Shown: positions 1-8,010 of the stretch, piece by piece | Layout: every line of letters starts with the position of its first letter | Numbering within the stretch: position 1 is the first letter of the stretch | Source: an actinobacterium SCGC AAA015-D07 | GTDB taxonomy: Bacteria; Actinomycetota; Acidimicrobiia; Actinomarinales; Actinomarinaceae | Reading direction: 5' to 3' | DNA length: 44,229 nucleotides | Assembly: GCA_000384495.1 (NCBI GenBank) | Contig: ARQR01000005.1 | Location: 1 to 44,229, forward strand | Program-made: the position numbers and the translations under genes | Notes under the pieces: model-generated | Database searches by the model: none | Told to the model about the DNA's origin: nothing | Seen by the model: only the letters and a program-made list of their open reading frames with translations

Positions 1-1
1 T

Positions 2-208
2 CAAATATATTCAATAAAGAAAACTTTCGGAATTCAATTTCATCCTGAGATAAACGAAAATTTATTTGAAAAATGGTACGTAGGTGAAAAAACTAAAAAA
101 GAACTTGAAAATTTTGATATTGATAAGGAATTTAAGAGAATCAAAACAAACGAGACCGAAATTTCAATTTTTGTGAATTCTTTGTTTGATAAATGGATAG
201 CTAGTTAA
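2..208 (+). CDS. Class I glutamine amidotransferase-like protein, C-terminal part
   Basis: Only the last 68 residues are in the window; the start lies upstream. The fragment contains FGIQFHPEI, the class I glutamine amidotransferase signature carrying the catalytic His and Glu of the Cys-His-Glu triad. Such domains release ammonia from glutamine for a partner reaction. The tail after this motif is too short for the GMP synthetase ATPase domain, so this is a stand-alone amidotransferase of the GMP-synthase-like type rather than GuaA itself. The acceptor substrate cannot be told. The stop codon overlaps by 8 bp the stop of the converging LON-domain gene. Confidence 0.7.
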   Translation, partial: QIYSIKKTFGIQFHPEINENLFEKWYVGEKTKKELENFDIDKEFKRIKTNETEISIFVNSLFDKWIAS

Positions 209-782
209 ATGACTTTTTTAATATAAGTTGTACATAGTTATTTAATTCTTCAAATCGATCGTCTATTGAATTATGTGAAAGAAGTTTATTTCTCATCTCT
301 ATTGACATTGGTACTTTTGTACATAAATTCCAAAGACTAATAATTCTACTCTCAGTGTCTATTTCAAAATCAGGTAATTGCATATCTAAACCTTGTTCAA
401 TCAACATACTTATTACTTTTTTTATGTCTGATTGTAGTTGTAATAATTCTTCTTCAGATGGGGGTAGACCAACATCTATGATTTCATCAACAAAACAAGT
501 TGGATATTCTTTTTGAAGGTCTATATCATATACTTTATAAATATTTATACATTGAACTACTACAAGCTGTTCAGCATTTGAAATGTCTTGATGTTCAACA
601 ATTTCAACTTCAGACACTATCTGTCCGATGTCTTCTAAATTACCACCAACACAAAAAGTTGTTTGATTTTTTATTGAATCAGCTATCAGTAGCAAATATC
701 TAGGTTCAAAAACTCTTAATGCTGATATTTCAGTAGGAAAATAATTAATACCAGCTCCAAAAAATGGGAATTCAACTATCAT
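201..782 (-). CDS. LON substrate-binding (N-terminal) domain protein
   Basis: This 193-residue protein resembles the N-terminal substrate-binding domain of Lon protease, present as a stand-alone protein. Residues about 3-35 hold the family pattern: a hydrophobic start, a Phe-Pro pair, then RVFEPRYLLLI, close to the usual HIFEPRY signature. There is no ATPase or protease domain. Free-standing LON-domain proteins are common in Actinobacteria and their role is unknown; substrate recognition or binding of a nucleic acid or protein partner is inferred from the PUA-like fold. It converges on the amidotransferase (8 bp overlap) and diverges from guaC with only 37 bp between the start codons. A weak -10-like TAAATA lies 9 bases before its ATG. 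Confidence 0.75.
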   Translation of the reverse strand: MIVEFPFFGAGINYFPTEISALRVFEPRYLLLIADSIKNQTTFCVGGNLEDIGQIVSEVEIVEHQDISNAEQLVVVQCINIYKVYDIDLQKEYPTCFVDEIIDVGLPPSEEELLQLQSDIKKVISMLIEQGLDMQLPDFEIDTESRIISLWNLCTKVPMSIEMRNKLLSHNSIDDRFEELNNYVQLILKKSFN

Positions 783-819
783 AATTTCTGGTATTTAGGA
801 TAAGGGATATTTAAAGATA

Positions 820-1866
820 ATGAGAATTGAAGATGAGATTAAATTAACTTTTGATGATGTACTTATTAGGCCAAAAAGAAGTACATTAGTTTCAAGATCA
901 GAAGTTATTTTAGAGAGAGATTTTAAATTTAAACATACTAATGTGACTTGGACGGGTGTACCAATCTTTTCTGCAAATATGGATACAACAGGTACATTCG
1001 AAACAGCAATAACTTTACAGAAACATAAAATGTTAACAGCTATCCACAAATTCTATTCTTTGGAAGAGTGGAAAAATAATATCGAAAAATTAGACCCAGA
1101 ATTTATTTCCGTAACAGTCGGTCAATCAGATGATGATTTAAATCTAGGAAAAAAAATATTTGAGTTAAACAATGACATAAAATATTTATGTATTGATGTT
1201 GCAAATGGATATAGAGAAGATTTTATTGATTCAGTAAAAAATTATAGAGAAACATTTCCTAACAAAATTATTATTGCAGGTAATGTAGCAACTCGAGAGA
1301 TGACAGAGGCTTTAATTCTTGCTGGTGCAGATATTGTAAAAATTGGAATAGGTCCAGGTTCTGTATGTACCACTAGAAGTGTTGCCGGTGTAGGTTACCC
1401 TCAACTATCATCAATTTCAGAATGTTCTGATGCTGCTCATGGTTTAGGAGGTCATGTAATGGCTGATGGAGGTTGTAAATATCCAGGGGATATTTCAAAA
1501 GCTTTTGGTGCAGGAGCTGACTATGTAATGTTAGGCGGTATGTTTGCCGGACATAAAGAATCCGGGGGAGAGCTGGTCACAGATGATGATGGGATTCAAT
1601 ATAAAGATTTTTACGGAATGTCCTCGACAAAAGCTCAACAAACTTATTATGGTGATCTAGCTGAACACAGAGCTGCTGAGGGTAAGAAAGTAAGGCTTAA
1701 ATATAAAGGAGACTTAGATAACACTGTTCAAAAAATATTAGGTGGAATGCGTTCAGCCTGTTCTTACGTTGGTGCGAAAAAACTCAAAGACCTACCAAAA
1801 AGCACTACATTTATAAGGGTTACACAAACTACGAATGAAATTTACACAGGAAGCGAAAACAATTGA
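820..1866 (+). CDS. guaC: GMP reductase
   Basis: GMP reductase converts GMP to IMP with NADPH, releasing ammonia, in purine salvage. The 348-residue protein tracks E. coli GuaC from start to end by eye: the N-terminus [20 protein letters not shown], then [10 protein letters not shown], the catalytic loop [12 protein letters not shown] with Cys at residue 183, and a C-terminal SACSYVGA. It lacks the CBS domains of IMP dehydrogenase and is shorter, which favours GuaC over GuaB. It starts an apparent run with glutaredoxin and a CDF transporter. The ATG is preceded by TATTTA at 808-813, six bases away, a weak candidate -10. GuaC is less usual in Actinobacteria than GuaB-type paralogues. Confidence 0.93.
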   Translation: MRIEDEIKLTFDDVLIRPKRSTLVSRSEVILERDFKFKHTNVTWTGVPIFSANMDTTGTFETAITLQKHKMLTAIHKFYSLEEWKNNIEKLDPEFISVTVGQSDDDLNLGKKIFELNNDIKYLCIDVANGYREDFIDSVKNYRETFPNKIIIAGNVATREMTEALILAGADIVKIGIGPGSVCTTRSVAGVGYPQLSSISECSDAAHGLGGHVMADGGCKYPGDISKAFGAGADYVMLGGMFAGHKESGGELVTDDDGIQYKDFYGMSSTKAQQTYYGDLAEHRAAEGKKVRLKYKGDLDNTVQKILGGMRSACSYVGAKKLKDLPKSTTFIRVTQTTNEIYTGSENN

Positions 1867-2099
1867 ATATAAGAGTTTATTCAAAAGATAATTGTGTATG
1901 GTGCGATAGAGCAAAAAATCTTCTCGCTTCTGTTGATTTATCCTATGAGGAAATTGATTTATCTGATGATAATGAAAGACAAGCATTTTATAAAAAAGTA
2001 GGGGAAGGTATAAGTACAGTCCCTCAAATATATATTAATGATCAAAGGATTGGTGGTTTTCCACAACTTGTAACATGGTTCGAGGATAATGGCTTCTAA
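1863..2099 (+). CDS. Glutaredoxin-like protein
   Basis: This 78-residue protein has the whole glutaredoxin fold pattern: a dithiol active site C11-V-W-C14 after the first strand, the cis-proline motif T52-V-P54, and the glycine pair G64-G65 before the last helix. It should reduce disulfides or ribonucleotide reductase using glutathione, or mycoredoxin-type thiols in Actinobacteria; the donor is not visible from sequence. It starts with TTG, whose bases overlap the guaC stop (TTGA). A Shine-Dalgarno-like AGGAAG at 1848-1853 lies nine bases upstream and supports this start. It overlaps the next gene by 11 bp, so it is probably co-translated with its neighbours. Confidence 0.88.
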   Translation: MNIRVYSKDNCVWCDRAKNLLASVDLSYEEIDLSDDNERQAFYKKVGEGISTVPQIYINDQRIGGFPQLVTWFEDNGF

Positions 2100-2994
2100 C
2101 GGATCTTCGAAGACTGTTTTTTTAGCATTTTCAGTTAATTTTTTCATAGCTGGTGTAAAGACTGTAATTGCTGTTATAACGTCATCATCTGCAATGTTTT
2201 CTGAAGCTGTACACTCATATGTTGATTCAGGCAATCAATTCATATTATGGTTTGGGATAAAACAGTCTAAAAAGCCAAACAAATTAATTTATCCTCTTGG
2301 AAGAGGGAAAGAAGAATATTTTTGGACATTAGTAGTCGCAGTCTTAATTTTTACTATCGGTGGACTAGTTTCTTTAGAGCATGGTATTGAAGCTTTATCT
2401 CATCCAAAAGAATTAAAGAACTTATTTATATCCATTGTTGTATTGTCAATGTCAATAGTTTTAGAGCTCTATGTTCTTTATAAAGCAGTAAGAGAACTTA
2501 GGAGCAAATCTAAAACAGATACAACTTCAGTCTTTAAATTACTTAAAGAATCAACAGACGGACCTTTGATAGCAATCGTTGTTGAAGACTTTGCAGCTAC
2601 GCTTGGATTGGGAATAGCATTAATTGGCTCGATTCTTGCAAATGTAACATCTAACCCTGTATATGATGCTGCAAGCTCTATCTTAATAGGAATACTTTTA
2701 ATGGTTTCTGGATTGTTTCTAGGATATGAAATGAAGCATTTAATTACTGGAGAAACAGTTAATACTAAAACTAAAGATAAGATTTACAATTCTATCGAAA
2801 AAAATGACATGATAAAGAATATAGAGTCATTAAAAATTATTTCTATAGGTGCAAATAAATATTTGATACTTTGTACTTTAGATTATTTAGATACAGCACA
2901 AGATAGCGATGTTGTAAATGTGAATTCAGAACTCAAAAATAAAATTTTTGAAGATTTTGAAGAAATTTCAGAAATTTACTTTAATCCTGCTTGA
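2089..2994 (+). CDS. Cation diffusion facilitator transporter, ZnT9-like
   Basis: Membrane metal/proton antiporter of the CDF family, 301 residues, with about six hydrophobic segments and a C-terminal cytoplasmic domain. In TM2 the metal-site motif is AMFSEAVHSYVDSGNQ, giving H42 and D46. In TM5 the usual HxxxD is replaced by VVEDFAA (E166, D167), a pattern I recognise from the SLC30A9/ZnT9 branch of the family, which also shares the following NPVYDAASSILIG stretch. Likely cargo is a divalent metal such as zinc or manganese; the exact ion is not readable. The ATG lies inside the end of the glutaredoxin gene (11 bp overlap). Confidence 0.85.
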   Translation: MASNGSSKTVFLAFSVNFFIAGVKTVIAVITSSSAMFSEAVHSYVDSGNQFILWFGIKQSKKPNKLIYPLGRGKEEYFWTLVVAVLIFTIGGLVSLEHGIEALSHPKELKNLFISIVVLSMSIVLELYVLYKAVRELRSKSKTDTTSVFKLLKESTDGPLIAIVVEDFAATLGLGIALIGSILANVTSNPVYDAASSILIGILLMVSGLFLGYEMKHLITGETVNTKTKDKIYNSIEKNDMIKNIESLKIISIGANKYLILCTLDYLDTAQDSDVVNVNSELKNKIFEDFEEISEIYFNPA

Positions 2995-2996
2995 TT

Positions 2997-3008
2997 TAAA
3001 ATTACCAT
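2997..3008 (+). promoter_or_regulatory. -10 element for leaderless msrB transcript
   Basis: TAAAAT at 2997-3002 is followed by exactly six bases and then the msrB ATG at 3009. Transcription starting about seven bases after the hexamer would begin at the A of the start codon. No Shine-Dalgarno sequence is present. Confidence 0.55.
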
Positions 3009-3380
3009 ATGGAATTAAATAAAAATCATTTAAGCCAGGAACAATTTGAAGTAACCCAAAACTGTGGTACAGAGCCACCTTTCTCGGGCGAACTTCTTTA
3101 TGAAAAGAGAGAAGGTATTTATAGTTGTGTAGTTTGTGACTTTTCACTTTTTGAATCAGATACAAAATTTGAATCTGGAACCGGGTGGCCTAGTTTTTAT
3201 GACGCACTTGATGATACGATTACAACTAAAGAAGATCTTTCTTATGGTATGAAAAGAGTTGAAATAAGTTGTCGTAATTGTAATGCTCACCTTGGTCATG
3301 TTTTTCCAGATGGACCCCGGCCTACCGGACTCAGATATTGTGTAAACTCCTTAAGCTTAAGCTTTAATGAAAATGAATAA
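3009..3380 (+). CDS. msrB: Peptide-methionine (R)-S-oxide reductase
   Basis: MsrB reduces the R epimer of methionine sulfoxide in proteins. The 123-residue protein is a complete single-domain MsrB. Two CxxC pairs, C40-C43 and C88-C91, form the structural zinc site. GTGWPSF (residues 57-63) and [10 protein letters not shown] line the substrate pocket, and the catalytic Cys is C111 in RYCVNS. C19 near the N-terminus is a possible resolving cysteine. It sits among redox genes (glutaredoxin upstream, a DCC-family thiol protein downstream), suggesting an oxidative-repair group. It has its own leaderless-type promoter despite a gap of only 14 bp to the previous gene. Confidence 0.95.
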   Translation: MELNKNHLSQEQFEVTQNCGTEPPFSGELLYEKREGIYSCVVCDFSLFESDTKFESGTGWPSFYDALDDTITTKEDLSYGMKRVEISCRNCNAHLGHVFPDGPRPTGLRYCVNSLSLSFNENE

Positions 3381-3684
3381 AGCTTATATAGATCAAGAAT
3401 GTGTAATGTGTCAAACTTATGGAAATTTTCTTCAAAAAAGATCCTCACAAATATCAATAAAAAATCAATTAGAACTTTCCAAAGAAGATATTGAAAGAGA
3501 CGAAATAGTTTATGAGAGAGATAATTTTAGATATTATGGTGCAGAGGCTTTCATACAATCTACATATGATCTAGGTGGCTTTTACAAAGTAATTTTTGCT
3601 TTAAAGATATTCCCAAAAATTTTTAGAGATATCATTTATAAATTTATATCTAAAAATCGACACAGAATATTTAAATCAAATTGA
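3367..3684 (+). CDS. DCC-family (DUF393) thiol-disulfide oxidoreductase-like protein
   Basis: A 105-residue protein with a cysteine pair at the extreme N-terminus: D9-Q-E-C12-V-M-C15. DUF393 members normally begin with a strand and then DGxCxxC; here the Gly is replaced. A later [13 protein letters not shown] matches the family's 'A..A...l....' segment, and a hydrophobic C-terminus with basic residues follows. Activity is unproven for the family and a thiol-disulfide role is inferred from the CxxC. It overlaps msrB by 14 bp, consistent with coupling to methionine sulfoxide repair. Confidence 0.7.
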   Translation: MKMNKAYIDQECVMCQTYGNFLQKRSSQISIKNQLELSKEDIERDEIVYERDNFRYYGAEAFIQSTYDLGGFYKVIFALKIFPKIFRDIIYKFISKNRHRIFKSN

Positions 3685-3896
3685 TATTCCAAAAATTTTT
3701 AAAGAATCCTATATTTAAATCATTTTTTATATTTTCAATTTTTAGAGCAATCTATGGTTTATTTATTGTCATATTTGCATACTATTTTTCAAGAGAGCTA
3801 TCTTTAAATGCATATGAAACAGGTATGATCTTTATATTCTCAATATTTTTATCACGAATAGGATATAAGGCGTTTAAGAATAAACTTAATCTCTAA
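3681..3896 (+). CDS. Small two-helix membrane protein, unknown
   Basis: A 71-residue ORF beginning with TTG that overlaps the stop of the DCC gene (TTGA). It contains two hydrophobic segments, about residues 13-36 and 47-60, with basic residues at both ends. I recognise no family. The same TTGA/ATGA stop-start overlap used by verified genes in this window, and the convergent 11 bp overlap with yajQ that matches other pairs here, argue that it is real. No Shine-Dalgarno sequence is visible, so it probably depends on translational coupling. Confidence 0.5.
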   Translation: MIFQKFLKNPIFKSFFIFSIFRAIYGLFIVIFAYYFSRELSLNAYETGMIFIFSIFLSRIGYKAFKNKLNL

Positions 3897-4368
3897 AATT
3901 TCCATAATTTAAGTATATGTTGTAATCATTTGATTTTATGAATGAAATAACTTCTTGTAATTCGTCTCTTTTTTTCCCAGAAACTCTAATTGACCCATCT
4001 TGAATGCTACTTTGAATTTTTTTAAAGTTGCCTTTTAAATCTCTAACTATTTCTTTTGCTATATCTTTGTTAATACCAGATTTTAAAGTATAAATTCTTT
4101 TTGATTCAGATGGTGTTTTTTCATCTTGAAAGTCAGATAAAAATTTAATTGAAATATTCCTTTTAGCAAATTTTTCTTTCAGAACTTGATCTGCTGCATT
4201 TAATCTTTCATCTGTACTGCTTTTTATTGTTATGATATTTTCAGATAACAAGGCAGAAGTATTCGTATCTCTAAAATCATATCTGTTTACTAATTCTCTA
4301 TTCATTTGATCAACTGCGTTTGTTACTTCTTGTTTATCAAATGTTGAGGTTATATCAAATGTTGGCAT
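3886..4368 (-). CDS. yajQ: YajQ family nucleotide-binding protein
   Basis: 160 residues, near the usual length of about 163 for YajQ/DUF520. The N-terminus MPTFDITSTFDKQEVTNAVD and the segment VNRYDFRDT are family signatures. Two ferredoxin-like domains are expected. Some members bind cyclic di-GMP and act with transcription factors; others bind nucleotides or tRNA. The role here is not determined. It lies 14 bp downstream of trmL on the same strand, yet a TAAAAT hexamer in that gap is placed as for a leaderless start. Its end overlaps the end of the small membrane protein gene by 11 bp. Confidence 0.92.
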   Translation of the reverse strand: MPTFDITSTFDKQEVTNAVDQMNRELVNRYDFRDTNTSALLSENIITIKSSTDERLNAADQVLKEKFAKRNISIKFLSDFQDEKTPSESKRIYTLKSGINKDIAKEIVRDLKGNFKKIQSSIQDGSIRVSGKKRDELQEVISFIKSNDYNIYLNYGNFRD

Positions 4369-4380
4369 AAGGTAATTTTA
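4369..4380 (-). promoter_or_regulatory. -10 element for leaderless yajQ transcript
   Basis: On the minus strand TAAAAT (4380-4375) is followed by six bases and then ATG. The hexamer fills most of the 14 bp between the trmL stop and the yajQ start, so any -35 contact would fall inside trmL. Confidence 0.5.
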
Positions 4381-4382
4381 CG

Positions 4383-4829
4383 TTAATTTTTATAATTTTG
4401 TCTGAGAAACTCATAGCTTACTATTGAAACAGCATTTGCGAGATTAATACTTCTAGAGTTTTCATTCATTGGAATTGATAGTGTCTCATATTGTAATTCA
4501 AGAATATCATCAGGCAGACCAACTGACTCTGGTCCAAAAATCATATAATCGTATTCATTTAAATTAGCATCCCAAATGTTTTGACTACCTTTTACTGATA
4601 AAAAACATATTTTTTTATCTTTTTTTTCGCTATAAAAATTATTCCAATTCTCAAAAACACTGACCGAGGCTAGATCGTGATAATCCAACCCAGCTCGTCT
4701 GATTTTGTTTTCTTGAAAACTAAAACCAAATGGCTTTATGAGATTCAAGGCTAAACCAGTATTTGCTGAAAGTCTTATACATGCACCTACATTTCCAGCA
4801 ATTTCAGGTTTATATAAAACAATTTCCAC
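4383..4829 (-). CDS. trmL: tRNA (cytidine/uridine-34 2'-O)-methyltransferase
   Basis: TrmL methylates the 2'-OH of wobble base 34 in leucine tRNAs. The 148-residue protein is a minimal SPOUT methyltransferase. Motif 1 is EIAGNVGACIRLSANTG near residues 9-25, motif 2 is FGPESVGLPDD, and motif 3 is SINLANAVSIVSYE, forming the knotted SAM site. It starts with GTG. A consensus TATAAT precedes the start by six bases with no Shine-Dalgarno sequence. The gene diverges from the acyltransferase-like gene across a 51 bp gap holding both promoters and a small inverted repeat. Confidence 0.93.
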   Translation of the reverse strand: MEIVLYKPEIAGNVGACIRLSANTGLALNLIKPFGFSFQENKIRRAGLDYHDLASVSVFENWNNFYSEKKDKKICFLSVKGSQNIWDANLNEYDYMIFGPESVGLPDDILELQYETLSIPMNENSRSINLANAVSIVSYEFLRQNYKN

Positions 4830-4841
4830 ATAAATATTATA
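4830..4841 (-). promoter_or_regulatory. Consensus -10 (TATAAT) for leaderless trmL
   Basis: Reading the minus strand, TATAAT occupies 4841-4836, then six bases, then the GTG start at 4829. This is the cleanest example in the window of a perfect -10 placed so that transcription begins at the start codon. Confidence 0.65.
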
Positions 4842-4852
4842 TTCCTATTCAA

Positions 4853-4866
4853 CGTTCATAAGAACG
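4853..4866. repeat. Inverted repeat between divergent trmL and acyltransferase promoters
   Basis: CGTTC-ATAA-GAACG is a perfect 5 bp inverted repeat in the 51 bp divergent intergenic region, upstream of both -10 elements. It could be a regulator site. It has the opposite arm order from the actinobacterial LexA box (GAAC-N4-GTTC). Five-base arms may also be chance. Confidence 0.35.
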
Positions 4867-4867
4867 G

Positions 4868-4880
4868 TAAAATATTTAAT
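4868..4880 (+). promoter_or_regulatory. -10 element for leaderless acyltransferase-like gene
   Basis: TAAAAT at 4868-4873 is followed by seven bases and the GTG start at 4881. No ribosome binding site is seen. Confidence 0.5.
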
Positions 4881-6440
4881 GTGATCAAAATAATTAAATT
4901 ATTTTTGCCAGGTTTTAAGAGTTTTAAAACTATCAAAAAAGAAATAGAAAATACTTCTATGTCTAGAGAGCGATTCATAGATTTTCTAAAAGTTGTAGGT
5001 CTTTTGATGGTTATTTTTAATACAACTTATCTTATAAGGTTTAATGATTCCTTTGGAGAATACCAAATATATAATCTTTCATTTGATGATTCATTAAAGA
5101 CCTCATATACATGGTTCACAGTTGGAATGGCATTGTTTTTCTTTTCTGTAGGTTTTACAAATAAAATTGCATGGTATTCGAATGTTGGACGTGATGGTAG
5201 CCAATGGAAATTTTTAACTGACAGAGTAAACGCGCTTTTAGGACCTGTAATAGTATGGATTTTTGTTATCACCATATCGCTCAATATATATACAAGAACA
5301 ACAAATGTACCCCTGTATTTTACAAGCCAAGATGATGGTGTTGTTCCATTGACTGAGTTTATAATGTGGCCATTATGGTTAGTGTCTATATATCTAGTAG
5401 TCGTAATTTTTAGCCCCTTTACATTATTTCTTCATAAAACAAATCCGTATTTTACATTAGCTGCTTTTGTCCTCTCAACAGTAGCCATTGATACTTTTAA
5501 GTTTCCACTTGCTTTTAGCTACCTTAGACTAATAAATTACCTTTTGTTTTGGTTGGCAATTCATCAACTAGGATACTTTTTTGCAGATGGAAAAATATTC
5601 TCATTTAAAATTTCATTTTTTATTTCATTATCTTTGTTAAGTTTTGGATATTTGTTTTATAAAAGTAACTCTTCTGATGAATTTCTGTCGTTATCAAGTT
5701 ATAGATTAATCCTTACTTCTAATGAAGATCCCCCAACACTTTATTACTTAATAGCCTCATTGGGTTTATCTTCTGTATTTTTAACTTTAAGAAAACCAAT
5801 TGAGGAAGCATTAAAGAACAAAGTTATATGGAATATATTTTCATATATTCATGCAAATATTTTTACTTTATTTCTTTGGCATATTTTTATTTTATTCTTT
5901 ATGTATATATTCAACATTGAAACATTTTTGTACGTATTTGTACTTTTATTATTTGCAATTTTGTTTGGAGACTATGAACGTTCAGTCTTTAAACTATCAT
6001 CAAATATCATTAGTAGAGTAAACCCGCTGCAACCATGGCCAACACCAATCAAAGCTAAGTTGTCGTTCAGTAATTTTTCTTTGGCATGGATATCATCACT
6101 ATTGGTTTTAATTGGAATATTTCAAATAACTCTTGGTGGTATTGGGTTGTCTGGTTTCTTCACATTAAGAGAGCTATATTTTATTTCGAGTAATACATTT
6201 GAGGCTTTAATTAAATTAGGAACAGGATTGTTGCTATTAAACCTTACAATACGAAGAGTTGATTTAAAGTTTAGAATATTACTTATCTCAGCTGCACTTC
6301 AAGCTCTTATTCTCATTACAAGAAACCTAATGTTTGATGAGATTTCAGAGTTTGATCTGTATTTTTCTAGTGGACTAATAATATTCTTTATGTATATTGC
6401 GTTTATAAATCGTAACTATAAAACGGTTAATTCGGTCTAA
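4881..6440 (+). CDS. Acyltransferase-3-like membrane protein with degenerate active site
   Basis: 519 residues, mostly hydrophobic, about 12-14 membrane segments. The beginning of TM1 (R31-F-I-D-F-L-K37) and the following FTVGMALFFFSVGFTNKIAW, then a basic loop, resemble the acyltransferase-3 subfamily of large integral membrane proteins common in Actinobacteria. The catalytic arginine-X10-histidine pair of that family appears to be lost: Lys37 stands for Arg, and Asn47/Thr48 for the His. About 120 residues after position 390 form extra helices. A classical O-acyltransferase reaction is therefore doubtful. GTG start supported by the -10 placement; an internal ATG at 4959 (residue 27) is possible. 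An AI-2E family transporter follows after 5 bp. Confidence 0.65.
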   Translation: MIKIIKLFLPGFKSFKTIKKEIENTSMSRERFIDFLKVVGLLMVIFNTTYLIRFNDSFGEYQIYNLSFDDSLKTSYTWFTVGMALFFFSVGFTNKIAWYSNVGRDGSQWKFLTDRVNALLGPVIVWIFVITISLNIYTRTTNVPLYFTSQDDGVVPLTEFIMWPLWLVSIYLVVVIFSPFTLFLHKTNPYFTLAAFVLSTVAIDTFKFPLAFSYLRLINYLLFWLAIHQLGYFFADGKIFSFKISFFISLSLLSFGYLFYKSNSSDEFLSLSSYRLILTSNEDPPTLYYLIASLGLSSVFLTLRKPIEEALKNKVIWNIFSYIHANIFTLFLWHIFILFFMYIFNIETFLYVFVLLLFAILFGDYERSVFKLSSNIISRVNPLQPWPTPIKAKLSFSNFSLAWISSLLVLIGIFQITLGGIGLSGFFTLRELYFISSNTFEALIKLGTGLLLLNLTIRRVDLKFRILLISAALQALILITRNLMFDEISEFDLYFSSGLIIFFMYIAFINRNYKTVNSV

Positions 6441-6445
6441 ATATC

Positions 6446-7483
6446 GTGGATAATTTTAAAGGTGAAACACGACAGGCGCTTTTAAATAGAGCTTTCTTGT
6501 ATATAGTTTTAATAGGGTTTTCATTTTTTATATTTCTTAGAGTAAGAGCGTTACTTTTCGATTTGTTTGTAGCAGTAGTTTTGTCAGTGCTTGCTGAACC
6601 AATAGTTTATAGATTATCAAAAAGGTTTAATAGAAGACTCTCAACGATTATTACTGTTGGAACAATTATTTTGGTAATCGGAGGAATAATATTTTCAATT
6701 ATTCCAATAATGGTTCAAGAATTATATCTTTTGTCCTCAAACATGCCTGAATATTTTGACAATATCGTGAAATATTTTAACAGTGAGGGATTTTCAATAT
6801 CCAATCAGTCATTAAATCTCGAGGAAGAATTTAATAATTTATTCAGAGAATATGGTAGTGCTGTGGGAAACACGGTCGTTTTTGCTGGAAGAGGAATATT
6901 AAATGCAATGTTTCATTTTTTTGTTATATTCTTTTTTTCATTTTATCTAATTGCAGAAGGGGATGGGTGGAGAACTCGCCTTAAAGATGCTCTTCCAGGA
7001 AATATTTCTAAAACTATTGATCAAGTCTGGACAATTGGAGTATCAAAAGCTGGAGCATGGATAGCGGCTAGAGTAATTCTTGGAATACTTGCAAGCATTG
7101 CCTTCACAATATCTTTTTTAATTATTGGATTACCCTCACCATTTGCCTTGGGAATTTCTGCAGGATTATTATCACAACTTGTTCCTGCCGTTGGCACATT
7201 TTTAGGAGGTATTGTTCCTGTGCTAGCATCTATATCATTAGGACCAACTTATATACTTTATACATTGGTAGTCTTAGTTGCATATCAATTTATTGAGAAT
7301 TATTTCATTAGTCCAAGAGTTACAAAAGTCACAATGGATATCCATCCAGCAGTAGCAGTATTTGCTACTATATTTGGAGCTTATACTGCAGGAGTAATTG
7401 GTGCTGTATTAGCTTTACCCATAGCAGCCACAATTCAAGGAATAATAGAAATAATTTTGTTAAATAGAGATAATAGTGAATAG
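6446..7483 (+). CDS. AI-2E family transporter
   Basis: 345 residues with the arrangement typical of the AI-2E exporter/PerM family: two or three N-terminal helices, a polar segment of about 60 residues (about 100-150), then five helices. The family hallmark is the conserved C-terminal region, here IGLPSPFALGISAGLLSQLVPAVG and YQFIENYFISPRV. Members export small molecules or act in Na+/H+ exchange; the AI-2 name comes from E. coli TqsA and need not apply. It begins with GTG five bases after the acyltransferase-like stop, so the two are probably co-transcribed. Confidence 0.88.
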   Translation: MDNFKGETRQALLNRAFLYIVLIGFSFFIFLRVRALLFDLFVAVVLSVLAEPIVYRLSKRFNRRLSTIITVGTIILVIGGIIFSIIPIMVQELYLLSSNMPEYFDNIVKYFNSEGFSISNQSLNLEEEFNNLFREYGSAVGNTVVFAGRGILNAMFHFFVIFFFSFYLIAEGDGWRTRLKDALPGNISKTIDQVWTIGVSKAGAWIAARVILGILASIAFTISFLIIGLPSPFALGISAGLLSQLVPAVGTFLGGIVPVLASISLGPTYILYTLVVLVAYQFIENYFISPRVTKVTMDIHPAVAVFATIFGAYTAGVIGAVLALPIAATIQGIIEIILLNRDNSE

Positions 7484-7769
7484 TTTTTTAAATTTATCAA
7501 CAAACGCAATCAAAACAGCTGATTCATTAATTAGACATGCTAAAGAAGAAACATATGATGAAGTTGAAGACTCAATTAAGTCTTTAAGAAAAAATTTTAA
7601 AGCTGGTAATTATTTTGCTATTGCTACTTTTTTTATTATTTTTGGTATTTCAAGCGTTCTTACACAGGTTTTCAATGGAAATTACTTTATTCAAGCTATG
7701 GTATATTTCTCAATGTCTTTTCTATGCATATTGGTATTTAGTTTCATAATTTGGAGACTCTTAAAATGA
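7476..7769 (+). CDS. Small membrane protein with acidic cytoplasmic helix, holin-superfamily-like
   Basis: 97 residues, GTG start inside the end of the transporter gene (8 bp overlap). The first 40 residues are a charged amphipathic helix rich in Asp/Glu/Lys; two membrane helices follow, about 45-63 and 69-94. The layout resembles the 'phage holin family'/DUF1469 (YqjE-like) membrane proteins frequent in actinobacterial chromosomes, but the match is by layout only. It is followed by two still smaller membrane-type ORFs with tight overlaps, making a three-gene set. Confidence 0.55.
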   Translation: MNSFLNLSTNAIKTADSLIRHAKEETYDEVEDSIKSLRKNFKAGNYFAIATFFIIFGISSVLTQVFNGNYFIQAMVYFSMSFLCILVFSFIIWRLLK

Positions 7770-7918
7770 ACGAGTTTAAAGATAATTACAATGATTTAAA
7801 AAACAATATCAACACTGAAAACTCTAAACTTATCAGTTTTCTAATTTACGGTATAATTCTTGGAAGACTTTTAGAAAAATATAAAAAATTTAGAAAAAAA
7901 ATGAAATTTAGAAAATGA
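7766..7918 (+). CDS. 50-residue basic small protein with one hydrophobic segment
   Basis: Short ORF starting at an ATGA overlap with the previous stop. It has a polar N-terminus, a hydrophobic stretch SFLIYGIILG around residues 24-33, and a strongly basic tail (KYKKFRKKMKFRK). The layout suggests a single-pass or membrane-associated peptide with its basic end in the cytoplasm. No family recognised. The ATGA overlap on each side is the main support that it is translated. Confidence 0.45.
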   Translation: MNEFKDNYNDLKNNINTENSKLISFLIYGIILGRLLEKYKKFRKKMKFRK

Positions 7919-8004
7919 ATAAGTCATTACAGAAATTTGTTGCTGTTGCAATATCTGCTGGAGTTGTTCTCTCAACAATCGCTTATTTTTTACTCTTACT
8001 TTGA
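7915..8004 (+). CDS. 29-residue hydrophobic peptide
   Basis: ORF starting at an ATGA overlap with the 50-residue gene. After MNKSLQK almost every residue is hydrophobic (VAVAISAGVVLSTIAYFLLL), a single transmembrane helix with a basic N-terminus. It ends six bases before the trmI GTG. No family recognised; it may be a small membrane peptide or only a coupling ORF. Confidence 0.35.
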   Translation: MNKSLQKFVAVAISAGVVLSTIAYFLLLL

Positions 8005-8010
8005 TACTAA

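Noticed and set aside
6581..6603. TTGTCAGTG, identical to the -35-like part of the mycobacterial PafBC-dependent damage promoter
   Set aside because: It is inside the AI-2E transporter coding region and the -10 at the required N8 spacing reads ACCAAT, not TANNNT.
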